The notes beneath the pieces were generated by a model. It saw only the letters and a program-made list of their open reading frames with translations. It did no database searches and was not told the DNA's origin. Source: Rhabdothermincola sediminis (lineage in GTDB: Bacteria > Actinomycetota > Acidimicrobiia > Acidimicrobiales > Acidimicrobilacustridaceae). From it: a DNA stretch of 64,000 nucleotides. Numbering within the stretch: position 1 is the stretch's first letter; each line of letters starts with the position of its first letter. The position numbers and the translations under genes were made by a program. The stretch is taken from contig NZ_JACFSZ010000005.1 of NCBI RefSeq assembly GCF_014805525.1, positions 1-64,000 on the forward strand, read 5' to 3'. Of the stretch, positions 49,264 to 58,410 are shown piece after piece.

Positions 49264-50343
49264 GTGAAGGTCCTGTGCGTCGCCGCGGCGCGCCCGAACT
49301 TCATGAAGGTCAAGCCGGTGCTCGACGCGCTCGAAGCTCGCGGCATCGGTGTGCACCTGGTCCACACGGGGCAGCACTATGACCCCTTGCTGAGCGACGT
49401 CTTCTTCGAGGAGCTGGGTCTGCGGGCGCCGGATCTGCACCTCGGCGTCGGCTCGGGTACCCATGCGCAGCAGACCGCGGGGGTGATGGTGGCCCTGGAG
49501 CCGGTGGTGGCGGAGCTGGCGCCGGAGATGATGGTCGTGGTCGGCGACGTGAACTCCACCATGGCCGCGGCGCTCGTCTCGGCCAAGGCGAGGGTGCGTC
49601 TGGCACACGTCGAAGCCGGCTTGCGCAGCGGCGATCGATCGATGCCCGAGGAGATCAACCGGATCGTCACCGACCGGTTGAGCGACGTGCTGTTCGCGCC
49701 CTCTCCCGATGCGGTCGACAACCTCCGCGCCGAGGGTCACCCGCCAGCGCAGATCCATCTGGTCGGCAACGTGATGATCGATACCCTGCTCGGGAATCTC
49801 GATCGCGCGCTCGACCGGCCGGTGCTCGACCGGCTTCGCCTGGACCGCGGGGGCTACGCGCTGGTCACGCTGCACCGCCCGGCGAACGTCGACGACCCGG
49901 ACGTGCTGCGCGGGCTCCTCGCCGCGTTGGCGAGCGTGTCGAGGCAGCTGCCTGTCGTGTTCCCGGTCCATCCCCGGGCCCGTTCGGTGGTCGACGCGCT
50001 CGGGGTGGGCCCCGGCATCCGGGTCCTCGACCCGCTCGGCTACCTGGATTTCGTGGCCCTCGAGGCGGGTGCCGCAGTGGTCCTCACGGACTCGGGCGGG
50101 GTGCAGGAGGAGACGACGGTGCTCGGTGTGCCATGCCTCACCCTGCGAGACAGCACCGAGCGGCCGATCACGGTCGAGGAGGGCACCAACCGGGTCATCG
50201 GGCGTGGACCACAGGTGATCGTGGCCGAGGTGGACCGGGTGCTGCGCCACGGGGTGCCGGCACGATGCCCGGCGTTGTGGGACGGGCATGCCGCCGAGCG
50301 CATCGCGGAGGTCGTGCTCACCGAGCTCACCGGCGAGCGCTGA
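49264..50343 (+). CDS. wecB: UDP-N-acetylglucosamine 2-epimerase (non-hydrolysing)
   Basis: 359 residues from GTG 49264, one base after the DUF6351 stop. GT-B-like epimerase: AAARPNFMKVKPVLDAL, VHTGQHYDPLLSDVFFEELG, GDVNSTMAAALVSAKARVRL, HVEAGLRSGDRSMPEEINR, VLTDSGGVQEETTVLGVPCL and LRDSTERPITVEEGTN. These are the catalytic and UDP-binding motifs of WecB/MnaA. It interconverts UDP-GlcNAc and UDP-ManNAc, supplying ManNAc for surface polysaccharides. First sugar-nucleotide gene of the polysaccharide locus. Confidence 0.92.
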   Translation: MKVLCVAAARPNFMKVKPVLDALEARGIGVHLVHTGQHYDPLLSDVFFEELGLRAPDLHLGVGSGTHAQQTAGVMVALEPVVAELAPEMMVVVGDVNSTMAAALVSAKARVRLAHVEAGLRSGDRSMPEEINRIVTDRLSDVLFAPSPDAVDNLRAEGHPPAQIHLVGNVMIDTLLGNLDRALDRPVLDRLRLDRGGYALVTLHRPANVDDPDVLRGLLAALASVSRQLPVVFPVHPRARSVVDALGVGPGIRVLDPLGYLDFVALEAGAAVVLTDSGGVQEETTVLGVPCLTLRDSTERPITVEEGTNRVIGRGPQVIVAEVDRVLRHGVPARCPALWDGHAAERIAEVVLTELTGER

Positions 50344-50367
50344 GGAGCCCTGGCGGGACTGGGGATG

Positions 50368-50892
50368 TCAGGGCTTGTCGGCGCGCAGGTAGAGATCGCC
50401 GCGATCGAGCGCCACTTCGAGGGACCAGCGGCTCGTCCGCCACGTGTCGAGCAGCGCCCGCAGTTGGGCCGGCGAGACGTTCTCGTACCACTCGCCCTCC
50501 CGCAGCGCCCAGCCGTCGATCGCGCTGTGAGGCGGGCGGGGGTCCGTCGCGCAGGTGACGATCAGCCTCCCGCCGGCGGCGAGCGCTTCCCACGCGTTCG
50601 ACAGGATGTCGCGCCAGCGAGCTGCGTGCTCGAGCACCTCGGTGGTCACGACCACGTCGAAGCGTCCTGGAGCCCGCCAGTCCGCGGCGTCTGCCACCTC
50701 GTCGACCCCCGCGCCCGGGGCGAGGTCCACGCCGTGGTAGCTGTGGGCACCGGCGAAGAGGGGACGCACACTTCCATTGACGTCGAGGCTGCCGAGCTCG
50801 AGGACCCGTGCGCCCGCCGTCCCCGCCGCGTGGCGGGCGACGAAGTCGTAGGCCTGGACGTGCACGTTCAGCGTGCTCCGGCGGCTGGCCAC
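50368..50892 (-). CDS. SAM-dependent methyltransferase (small)
   Basis: 174 residues from GTG 50890-50892 (VASRRSTLNVHVQAYDFV); later in-frame GTGs are also possible. Motif I GARVLELGSLDVNGSVRPLF is followed by YHGVDLAPGAGVDEVADAAD, FDVVVTTEVLEHAARWRDIL and GGRLIVTCAT. Overlaps the acyltransferase gene by 25 bases, so it is translated behind it. Likely methylates a sugar or other precursor of the surface polymer; unproven. Confidence 0.75.
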   Translation of the reverse strand: MASRRSTLNVHVQAYDFVARHAAGTAGARVLELGSLDVNGSVRPLFAGAHSYHGVDLAPGAGVDEVADAADWRAPGRFDVVVTTEVLEHAARWRDILSNAWEALAAGGRLIVTCATDPRPPHSAIDGWALREGEWYENVSPAQLRALLDTWRTSRWSLEVALDRGDLYLRADKP

Positions 50893-53684
50893 ACCAGGTC
50901 GATGAGGTGTGGCGCGAGCCAGTCGGCGATGGCACGCCCCCCGTCGGGAGTGAGGCCCACACCGTCCGCGCGCATCCGGGCGTCGAACTCGCCGCCGGGC
51001 CACGACCGTGCCTGCTCCGCGTAGTCGAGCACGGTCACGAAGTCGCGTTTGGCCGCCACCTCGCGTAGGAGGTCGTTGAGACGGTCGATCCGCTCCGGCT
51101 CCGAGGCCGGTCGCGCGCCCGGCGTGCCATCTGCCGCCCGGCCCGGATCGACGTGCGGGGTGAGGAGCCAGACGACACGGGCTCCGTTCACGTGCAGGCG
51201 ATCCGACGCGGCGAGCAGCTCACCGAGCAGGTAGAGGTCGTAGGTGTCGTCGTTGATCGTCCGCCACACGCCGGGGTCGAGGCTGCGGTCGACCACGTCC
51301 CACAGTCCTGTGTGCGCGACGACGACGTCCGCAGGGGTGCCGGCGAGCACCAGGGGGAAGCGGTCTTCCCAGTTGGTGCAGTCGGCCGGTAGCGCCTCCT
51401 CGGCGTTGGTCACCGGATCGCGCCGGGTTCCTTGCCGGCCGATGCCGCAGGTCGGGGCACCCGAGTAGCGCACCGTGATGCCACCGTTGGCCTCCGCCCA
51501 GCCGCTCAGACCCCCCGCGATCTGCTCGGCGGTTCCGTCGCCGACCACGACCACCGAGACGGCGGCGGCCGGTGTGGGGGTCTGCGTGGTCTCGGGAGAT
51601 GGTTGGGCCTCGCTCTCCTGGCGTGCTTCCCACCAGCCTCGCCAGGCGTCGATGATCGCGCCGGCGATGAACGAGTCAGCGGCCTCCCGGGAGGTGTCCA
51701 TCGTGAGGTGGATCCCGTCCGGCCGGAGCCGGGCGTCCTCCTCCTCGCTCAGCGAGCCAAACCAGTCGGCCAGGTCGACCACCCTGACCTTGCCGGGCCG
51801 CCGGTCCGGCAACCGGTCGATGATCGCGTTCAACGCCTTCATACGCGCGGTCGCGTCCCATCCGGGCTTGTCATCGATGGTCGCCGCCCGCCCGGGCAGC
51901 GGGCTGGTGAGCCAGACCACCAACGCTCCCTGCCCTGAGAGGACGTCAACGGCATGCGCCATCTCGGAGAGCGCGAACTCGTCGAAGCGGGGATCACCCG
52001 GGGATCGCCAGCCGTCGGCACCGGGCACCTTGCGATCGGCGATGTCCCAGGGTCCGATCTGCACGACAGCGACGTCGGGCTTGCCCTGAGCGATCTTCTC
52101 GCCCCAGAGATGCTCCCAGTCGAGGCAGTTCGGCCTCGAGCGGTCGACGACGCCTTCGATGCGCCGCTCGTCGGTGCGGATCACACTGCAGCCGAGCCCC
52201 GCGTAGCCTTCGACGTTGCTGCCGGCCCCGGTCGCCTGGAGATAGGCGCCGACTCCCCACCCGGTCGTGATGGCGGTCGAGTCACCGAAGAAGGCCACGC
52301 TGGGCAGTGGTGGCGTCGTTGCTGCCGGGTGCCGCCCGTCGCGCGCCGCGGCGGTGTCGTAGTCGAACGGGACGGTCCCGAAGTCGAGGGTCGACTTGGG
52401 GGCCGTGAGGCTCACGGTGAGGACCACGACCACGATCATGGGCACCAAGTAGGGCACCAGCCGGACCGGCCGTACATCGAGCAGCCCCCGTCCTTCGCGG
52501 ATCGGGGTCTCGAGATAGCGGAACGACAGCTCGGCCATCACCAGCGTGATGGCCACGCTCAACGCGAACCGGGGCCAGAGCCCGAGGGTCGTCTCCTGCC
52601 GGACCCAGAGGAAGACCGGCCAGTGGTAGAGGTACACGCCGTAGGAGATGCGACCGAGGTGCCGGATCGGCGCGATCGCGAGCAGCTTCGGGACGGGTCC
52701 CGCCGGGAGGATCGCAGCCAGGACCACCAACGCCGAGATCCCCGCGTAGAGGGTGAAGCCGCCCTCGTACAGCCAGCTGCTGGTCTGAGGTGTACGGACC
52801 CACAGCACGGCCATGGCGATGAGTGCCAGGATCCCGAAGCCGGCCGCCGCCGAGCGCACCGCGCCTGGCCGAGCCAGGCGGGCGGTGACCGGGGCGTGGA
52901 ACAGCACCGCGGCGAGAAGGCCACCGACCAGCAGCTCGCTGGCCCGGGTGTCGGTCCCGAAGTAGATCCGGTCGACACTGAAGCCGCCGAAGCGGACCAG
53001 GCAGAACGACACCACGGCGAGTGCGCCGATGACCCCCGCCGTGAGCCCTCGGTAGTAGTGCCGGATCCTCATCAGCCAGTAACGGCGTCTGGGGTCCTCG
53101 GAGGTCTTGGCCATCGCTCCGAGCGTGTACAGCCCACCCAACAGCACGGGCAGGACCAGGTAGAACTGCTCCTCGATCGCGATGCTCCAGAAGTGCAGCA
53201 CCGGGGAGGGCGCGGCGAACAGGTCGGCATAGGAGCTGTCCGCGAGGATGAATCGCCAGTTCGCGACGTACGCCAACGCCGACAACTCGTCGCCTGCGAG
53301 GTTGCGCCGCTGCGTAGCGTCTGCGGCGAAGACACCGAAGAGGATGACGAACGCGAGGCAGGCCAGCGCAGCTGGCATCAACCGGCGGAAGCGGCGGGCC
53401 CAGAAGGCCCGGAGGTCGAGCACGCCGCGGCCGCCGCGCTCCGCCAGCAGCAGCGAGGTGATCAGGAACCCCGAGAGGGTGAAGAACGTCGACACCCCGA
53501 GGAAGCCGCCGACCATCCAGCTGAAGCCTCCGTGGAAGGCCAGCACCGCGGCGACGGCCAACCCTCGGAGCCCGTCGAGCGCGGGGAAGTAGGGGAGCTG
53601 TGCTCGCCTCGGTGCCGCGCCGGTGGCGGGTTCACGCCCCGGTCGTGGTCGCTCTGGCGGGGCCTCGACCTCAGCGAGCGCCAC
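50868..53684 (-). CDS. Acyltransferase-3 membrane domain fused to two SGNH domains, the second apparently inactive
   Basis: 938 residues. Residues about 30-420 are an acyltransferase-3 (OatA-like) membrane domain (YFPALDGLRGLAVAAVLAFH, GRISYGVYLYHWPVFLWVRQ). Residues about 465-680 are an SGNH hydrolase-like domain with GDSTA (catalytic Ser) and DGIHLT (Asp/His). After a Pro/Thr-rich linker (SPETTQTPTPAAA), residues about 700-930 repeat the fold, but the nucleophile motif is GDGTA and the last block is DGVGLT, so Ser and His are both replaced by Gly. Both share a G-x-WD-x-x-DR signature (QIGPWDIADR, HTGLWDVVDR). Likely acetylates a secreted polysaccharide. Confidence 0.82.
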   Translation of the reverse strand: MALAEVEAPPERPRPGREPATGAAPRRAQLPYFPALDGLRGLAVAAVLAFHGGFSWMVGGFLGVSTFFTLSGFLITSLLLAERGGRGVLDLRAFWARRFRRLMPAALACLAFVILFGVFAADATQRRNLAGDELSALAYVANWRFILADSSYADLFAAPSPVLHFWSIAIEEQFYLVLPVLLGGLYTLGAMAKTSEDPRRRYWLMRIRHYYRGLTAGVIGALAVVSFCLVRFGGFSVDRIYFGTDTRASELLVGGLLAAVLFHAPVTARLARPGAVRSAAAGFGILALIAMAVLWVRTPQTSSWLYEGGFTLYAGISALVVLAAILPAGPVPKLLAIAPIRHLGRISYGVYLYHWPVFLWVRQETTLGLWPRFALSVAITLVMAELSFRYLETPIREGRGLLDVRPVRLVPYLVPMIVVVVLTVSLTAPKSTLDFGTVPFDYDTAAARDGRHPAATTPPLPSVAFFGDSTAITTGWGVGAYLQATGAGSNVEGYAGLGCSVIRTDERRIEGVVDRSRPNCLDWEHLWGEKIAQGKPDVAVVQIGPWDIADRKVPGADGWRSPGDPRFDEFALSEMAHAVDVLSGQGALVVWLTSPLPGRAATIDDKPGWDATARMKALNAIIDRLPDRRPGKVRVVDLADWFGSLSEEEDARLRPDGIHLTMDTSREAADSFIAGAIIDAWRGWWEARQESEAQPSPETTQTPTPAAAVSVVVVGDGTAEQIAGGLSGWAEANGGITVRYSGAPTCGIGRQGTRRDPVTNAEEALPADCTNWEDRFPLVLAGTPADVVVAHTGLWDVVDRSLDPGVWRTINDDTYDLYLLGELLAASDRLHVNGARVVWLLTPHVDPGRAADGTPGARPASEPERIDRLNDLLREVAAKRDFVTVLDYAEQARSWPGGEFDARMRADGVGLTPDGGRAIADWLAPHLIDLVWPAAGAR

Positions 53685-53824
53685 GGCTATCCCGACTCAT
53701 CGTGTGCAGATCCTCCGCAGCGGTGCAGTGCGAACTCGTGGTGTGGGGCAGCCCGTACGGGCAGCCCAGTCTGACACCTGGGACGAGCACCCCGCCTTCA
53801 CCGGGGGCTCTGCGCCTCACCCGG

Positions 53825-56170
53825 TCAACGCCGGCGGAAGCCGGCCCGCAACCAGTGATCCGCCGACCAGGTCAGCTCGCCCGAGGCGGAGCCATCGCGG
53901 ATCTCCAGGCCTTCCCCCTCCCGGACCCCGAAGGCTCCGTCGGCAGAGCTGACCCGAACGCGCAGGAGATCGGGGTGGGCGAGCGGCTGGCTGAGCGCCG
54001 CGAGATGGTAGGTCGTCCCGCCGGGCAGCTGGCCCTCGAGCTGGAACCGGAGGGTCGTCCGGCTCTGCGGGGGCACCGAGACCAATGCCGACCAGACCGT
54101 TCCCCCCAGCTCCCTCTGCGGTTCGAGGGCCAGCGGCCGGCCATCGATGGTGGCCCCGACCACCAGGGACGGGGTGTAGAGGGACAGGTAGGTGGTGTTG
54201 GTTCCGGGTGGTTCACCTCGATGGTTGCCGATGACGTATGGGGGCAGGCCCGAGCCCGGTGAGTCGTTGACCAGCTCCACCGTCAGCGTCGCCGAGAGCT
54301 GGCCCGTGCCGGGATCGAATCTCACGTCGTAGTCGATGATCCGGTGCAGGTACGCGTCGATCTTGTTGGCGTTGGCGTTCGCGACCCGTACCGACAGGTA
54401 GTCGCTCTGGTCGGGGGGGCTGAAACGCCCGGCGGCACCCAGGTGCTCGAGGAACGCCTGCTCGGCATCGTCGAAGGTCCACACCAGCAGCCGCTTCTGC
54501 TCGACCATCGGGCCGAGCACGTCGCCGAGTCGGCGGGGTCCGGGGAGATCGGCTTCGAGGAGGGCGTCGAAGGTCGCTCGGGCCGCGGCGGCCAAGCGAT
54601 CGCGGCGCGCGTCGAGATCGCCTTCGAAGCGCTGGTACTGGCCTTCGAGCAGGTAGCGGGCGGCGTTGGTCGGATCGAGGGGGGTGTCGAGTCCCTCCAC
54701 CGGAACCGGACCGGTGAGCTCGAGGAGCGCGGCGATCGCGAACGGGTCGGCCACGATCACCCCATCGATGGGCTCCCCTCCGGGTGTCTGGGGGAACACG
54801 GCGCGGGCGAGAGCGGCGTCGGTCGGCAGGTCGGGCGACACGGTGAGGTTCTGCACGAACCGTTGTGGCTGGTACCTGCCGTACCGGACGAGGGTCTCCT
54901 CGAAGCCCTCCAGATGGAACTCGTCGCCGGGCCCGGCGCTCAGCTCCGCCGACGCACCCGAGCGCTCGAGGGTCAACTCCCCATCGAGCGCGGTGAGCAC
55001 GCCGTAGGAGCCCACGAAGCCCCCGAGGAACCGGGTCTCGGCCGGGCTGGTGAACAGGAGGAGATACCGCCGGCGCCCCTCCCCGCCGAGCAGGCGCGGC
55101 GCGACCCGCAGGCCCTCCGACGCCAGCTCGGCTTGCGGCAACGACCGGTCGAGGTCCGAGGCGAACTCGTCGAGCTCGGAGCCGATCGGCGGGACCAGCC
55201 ACGGGGATCGCACCGACGCCACCCGCTCTCGGGCCGACCGCAGCGCCTCGGTCGAGTCCTCGACGGGCTGCTGCATGGCCCGCACGAGCTCCAGGTCGAT
55301 GGTGCCCCGTTTGGCGCGTAGCTGGTGGTATGGGGCGCTGGTGGCCATCCGCGAGGCCGAGCGCGCCAGCTCGCCACCTGCTTCGGACATCCCGACCAGG
55401 GCGTCGACCTGCTGGGAGACGAGCGGGAGCGCTCGGGCGGGCTGGCTCCATGGCGAGGAGAGGGCGTCGTGCGCGGACGTGAACGCGGAGGCGGCGCGCT
55501 CGAAGCGGGCGGCGGCCTGCTCGTGATCACCGGCACGGATCATCTCCAGGCCTGTCCGTGCCGAGGACACCCCGCGCTGGAGCTCGTTGCGGGCGCTGAT
55601 CGTGGCGATCGCCAGGCCGACGAGGAGCACGAACACCACCAGCGCGCTCCCGGCGAGGGCTCGGAGGATCCGCTGTTGCGCCGACAGCTGGCTGCGGTCG
55701 TAGCCCGACCACAGCGCTGGCGCGACGGCCGACGCCGTCACCAGTGCGGTCAGGCCGTGGAAGCCGAGGTCGGGGAGCCGGAGCAGGGCTTGGATCGTGA
55801 GCGCCCCGATGCATGCTCCGAGCACCCGGTTGCGGCGATCCTGGAAGACCCCGAGGAGTGCCAGGAGGAGCGCGGCCGAGCTGGGGATCAGGGCAGGGGA
55901 GCCGACCGCGGCGGCACTGGCGAGCCCGGCCATCCACAACCAGGACCACCGGCGTGATCGGGACGCAGCGGCGGTGACCACCGCTGCCAGGGCGGCCCGC
56001 CACAGCGCGTCGACCACCGCGAGCCCGGTGGCCTCGCCACCGGCGGCGACCGCGGCGAGCGCCGCAGCCGCGGTGACCGCACGTACGATCCGGCGGTCCA
56101 GGGACCGACGTCGGGATCGGACGATCGACGTCCGGTCGGTGGCGGTGGCCGTTGCCGTGGGCGGCGCCAT
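53825..56170 (-). CDS. DUF4012 membrane protein
   Basis: 781 residues. The N-terminal 210 residues hold five to six hydrophobic segments; the last one (ALVVFVLLVGLAIATIS) is followed by a long helical/coiled region (RFERAASAFTSAHDALSS). Residues about 370-560 match DUF4012: RRYLLLFTSPAETRFLGGFV, GSYGVLTALDGELTLERSG, FPQTPGGEPIDGVIVADPFA, IAALLELTGPVPVEGLDTPL and YLLEGQYQRF. DUF4012 proteins are common in actinobacterial polysaccharide loci and resemble LCP-like extracellular domains, but no activity is established. A C-terminal beta-rich tail follows. Lies 140 bases downstream of nothing transcribed: the acyltransferase starts at 53684. Confidence 0.8.
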   Translation of the reverse strand: MAPPTATATATDRTSIVRSRRRSLDRRIVRAVTAAAALAAVAAGGEATGLAVVDALWRAALAAVVTAAASRSRRWSWLWMAGLASAAAVGSPALIPSSAALLLALLGVFQDRRNRVLGACIGALTIQALLRLPDLGFHGLTALVTASAVAPALWSGYDRSQLSAQQRILRALAGSALVVFVLLVGLAIATISARNELQRGVSSARTGLEMIRAGDHEQAAARFERAASAFTSAHDALSSPWSQPARALPLVSQQVDALVGMSEAGGELARSASRMATSAPYHQLRAKRGTIDLELVRAMQQPVEDSTEALRSARERVASVRSPWLVPPIGSELDEFASDLDRSLPQAELASEGLRVAPRLLGGEGRRRYLLLFTSPAETRFLGGFVGSYGVLTALDGELTLERSGASAELSAGPGDEFHLEGFEETLVRYGRYQPQRFVQNLTVSPDLPTDAALARAVFPQTPGGEPIDGVIVADPFAIAALLELTGPVPVEGLDTPLDPTNAARYLLEGQYQRFEGDLDARRDRLAAAARATFDALLEADLPGPRRLGDVLGPMVEQKRLLVWTFDDAEQAFLEHLGAAGRFSPPDQSDYLSVRVANANANKIDAYLHRIIDYDVRFDPGTGQLSATLTVELVNDSPGSGLPPYVIGNHRGEPPGTNTTYLSLYTPSLVVGATIDGRPLALEPQRELGGTVWSALVSVPPQSRTTLRFQLEGQLPGGTTYHLAALSQPLAHPDLLRVRVSSADGAFGVREGEGLEIRDGSASGELTWSADHWLRAGFRRR

Positions 56171-56370
56171 GGGAACCAGGACGCTAGCAGTGGGGTCCCG
56201 CCGGCCGGGGACGCATGGTGGGGGTCGGCCCGGACGCGTCTGGTGGACGTGACCTGCCGGCTCGAGCTGTCGGATTGGAGCCGTCCAGCTCGTCCCCTAC
56301 GGTGTTGGCGGTCCGCGTGCACGGCACATCGATCGGAGGGTCTCGGCCAGAGACCGAGGAAGGGGGCAGC

Positions 56371-57609
56371 GTGTTCGAGTGGAGCGACGAGCAGCTGATG
56401 CTGCGCGATGCGGTCCGCCAGTTCATCGAGAAGGAGATCGTGCCCGTGCACGATCAGCTCGAACATGGTGACCTCCCGCCCTACGCCATCCTCCGCAAGC
56501 TGTTCTCCACCTTCGGGATGGACGTCGTCGCTCGCGAGAACTTCAAGAAACGGATCGACTTCGAGCGCCGGGTCGAGGAGGCCCGGGCCAAGGGCGAGCC
56601 GGTGCCGGAGAAGCCGGCGCGCGACGGGGGCACCGACCCGTCGTTCACCATGATCCCGATCATCGAGCTGTGCCGCTACTCACCCGGCATGGTCACGGCC
56701 ATGGGGGTGTCGATGGGTCTCACCGCGGCAGCTATCAGCAGCCGGGGCACCATCCGCCAGAAGGAGCGCTGGGTGCCCGAGCTGCTCACGCTGGAGAAGG
56801 TGGGCGCCTGGGCGATCACGGAGCCCAACTCCGGTTCGGACGCGTTCGGTTCGATGAAGTCGACCGCCCGCCGCGACGGCTCGGAGTACGTGTTGAACGG
56901 TTCGAAGACGTTCATCACCAACGGTCCCTACGCGGACACGATCGTGTTCATCTGTAAGCTCGACGAGGGCAACCCGCCCGAGGAGCGCAAGATCCTCTCG
57001 TTCGTGCTCGACCGTGGCATGCCTGGTCTCGAGCAGTCCAAGCCCCTCCGCAAGATGGGGCTGCACAGCTCTCCGACCGGCGAGCTGTTCCTCTCGGACG
57101 TGCGGGTGGGCACCGACCGGCTCATCGGTGAGACCGAGGACGTGCCTTCCGGGGGACGTGAAGGGGCGAAGGACACCTTCTCCATGGAACGCTCCGGGGT
57201 GGCGGCAATGGCCCTCGGGATCATCGAGCAGTGCCTCGAGGTGTCGGTGGAGTACGCGAAGAACCGCGTGCAGTTCGGCCAGCCGATCGGGAACTTCCAG
57301 CTCATCCAGGAGAAGCTGGCCCGCATGGAGGTCCACCGGCTCAACGTGCAGAACCTCGTGTTCCGCTACATCGAGATGAGCCAGGCGGGACGCGGGCTCA
57401 CGCTGGCCGAGGCCTCGGCGATGAAGCTGTACGCGGCGCGCGCCGCGGTGGAGGTGGCGATGGAGGCGGTGCAGCTCTTCGGCGGCAACGGCTACATGGC
57501 CGAGTTCAAGGTGGAGCAGCTGGCCCGGGATGCCAAGGTCCTGCAGATCTACGCCGGCACCGACGAGATCCAGATCACCCACATCGCCAAGGACCTCCTC
57601 CGCCGCTGA
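56371..57609 (+). CDS. Acyl-CoA dehydrogenase
   Basis: 412 residues from GTG 56371, preceded by GAGGAAGGGGG. Acyl-CoA dehydrogenase fold: MLRDAVRQFIEKEIVPVHDQ, ITEPNSGSDAFGSMKSTARR (FAD-binding), NGSKTFITNGPYADTIVFIC, and the C-terminal QLFGGNGYMAEFKVEQLARD, IYAGTDEIQITHIAKDLLRR. An inserted charged segment near residues 60-90 (RRVEEARAKGEPVPEK) is longer than in typical short-chain enzymes. FAD-dependent alpha,beta-dehydrogenation of an acyl-CoA; substrate unknown. Its position inside the polysaccharide locus is unexplained. Confidence 0.85.
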   Translation: MFEWSDEQLMLRDAVRQFIEKEIVPVHDQLEHGDLPPYAILRKLFSTFGMDVVARENFKKRIDFERRVEEARAKGEPVPEKPARDGGTDPSFTMIPIIELCRYSPGMVTAMGVSMGLTAAAISSRGTIRQKERWVPELLTLEKVGAWAITEPNSGSDAFGSMKSTARRDGSEYVLNGSKTFITNGPYADTIVFICKLDEGNPPEERKILSFVLDRGMPGLEQSKPLRKMGLHSSPTGELFLSDVRVGTDRLIGETEDVPSGGREGAKDTFSMERSGVAAMALGIIEQCLEVSVEYAKNRVQFGQPIGNFQLIQEKLARMEVHRLNVQNLVFRYIEMSQAGRGLTLAEASAMKLYAARAAVEVAMEAVQLFGGNGYMAEFKVEQLARDAKVLQIYAGTDEIQITHIAKDLLRR

Positions 57610-57636
57610 CCGGCGGCTGCTCGGCGGAGGGTGTGG

Positions 57637-58152
57637 TCAGGCGTCGCTGCCGACCGTGGCCCCGGCACGCTTGCGGGTGGCGAGGACCAGCAGGCCACCG
57701 GCGGCGACCAGCAGGACCCCGGCTCGGAGCAGGTTGCCGTTGTCGGAGCCCGTCCGAGGCAGCGTCGTCGTGCCCGTGGTCTGCACCGTGGTGCCGCCGA
57801 TGGTGATCGACACGCTGAGGACGGTGGTGCCGTCGCTGGCCTGGATGACGACGGTCCCGGCCGTGCACGGCTCGGCGATCGTCCACACGAAGGAGAAGGT
57901 CCCGCTGGCATCGGTGGTGACCGTGCCGATGGCGCCACCGCCCTCCTGGGTCAAGGTCACCGGGGCGTTGGGCTTGAAGCCCGTGCCCGTCAACGTGACC
58001 GAGCTACCGCAGGCCGGTGCAGGGTTGCTGACCGTGAGGGTCGCGCCGCCGGCGTAGCCCTGCTGCGCCTGCACCACCGGGGCAGCGGCGACGACGATCA
58101 GGCCTGCGAGGAACGTCGCCAAGAGGAGACGGGTGGTCCGCAGAGCTCGCAT
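57637..58152 (-). CDS. LPXTG-anchored surface protein, small
   Basis: 171 residues, ATG 58150-58152 with GGAGG 10 bases upstream. A Sec signal peptide occupies residues 1-30 (TTRLLLATFLAGLIVVAAAP, then VVQAQ). A bacterial immunoglobulin-like beta domain follows (LTGTGFKPNAPVTLTQEGG). The C-terminus is a sortase sorting signal: LPRTG at about 131, then a hydrophobic stretch (LLRAGVLLVAAGGLLVLAT) and a basic tail RKRAG. It should be displayed on the cell wall. No sortase gene is in the window. Convergent with the acyl-CoA dehydrogenase; divergent from the flippase. Confidence 0.75.
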   Translation of the reverse strand: MRALRTTRLLLATFLAGLIVVAAAPVVQAQQGYAGGATLTVSNPAPACGSSVTLTGTGFKPNAPVTLTQEGGGAIGTVTTDASGTFSFVWTIAEPCTAGTVVIQASDGTTVLSVSITIGGTTVQTTGTTTLPRTGSDNGNLLRAGVLLVAAGGLLVLATRKRAGATVGSDA

Positions 58153-58410
58153 CTGGGTGTTGTCCTCCGTCTGTCGGGCGGTTCCGTCGCGTCCCGCCGG
58201 TGACACGAACTTCACCAGTGTGACCTGCCGATGGCGTCATGTCCAGCCTTTCCGTGGTCGACCGACCCGCCACGGTGCGGATGGGAGCCGGGAGCGAGAC
58301 CCGCCGGAGCGGGGCCGGAGCCCTGCTACGGTCTCGCCGATGCCGGCCGGAGCCCCTCTCGGGACGGTGGCGTGGTCAGCGAGCCAGCCCGGCGGATGGG
58401 GCGGTGCCCG

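Noticed and set aside
47550-49367. 605-residue open frame antisense to the DUF6351 gene
   Set aside because: Shadow of the lipoprotein gene; no recognisable domain or ribosome site.
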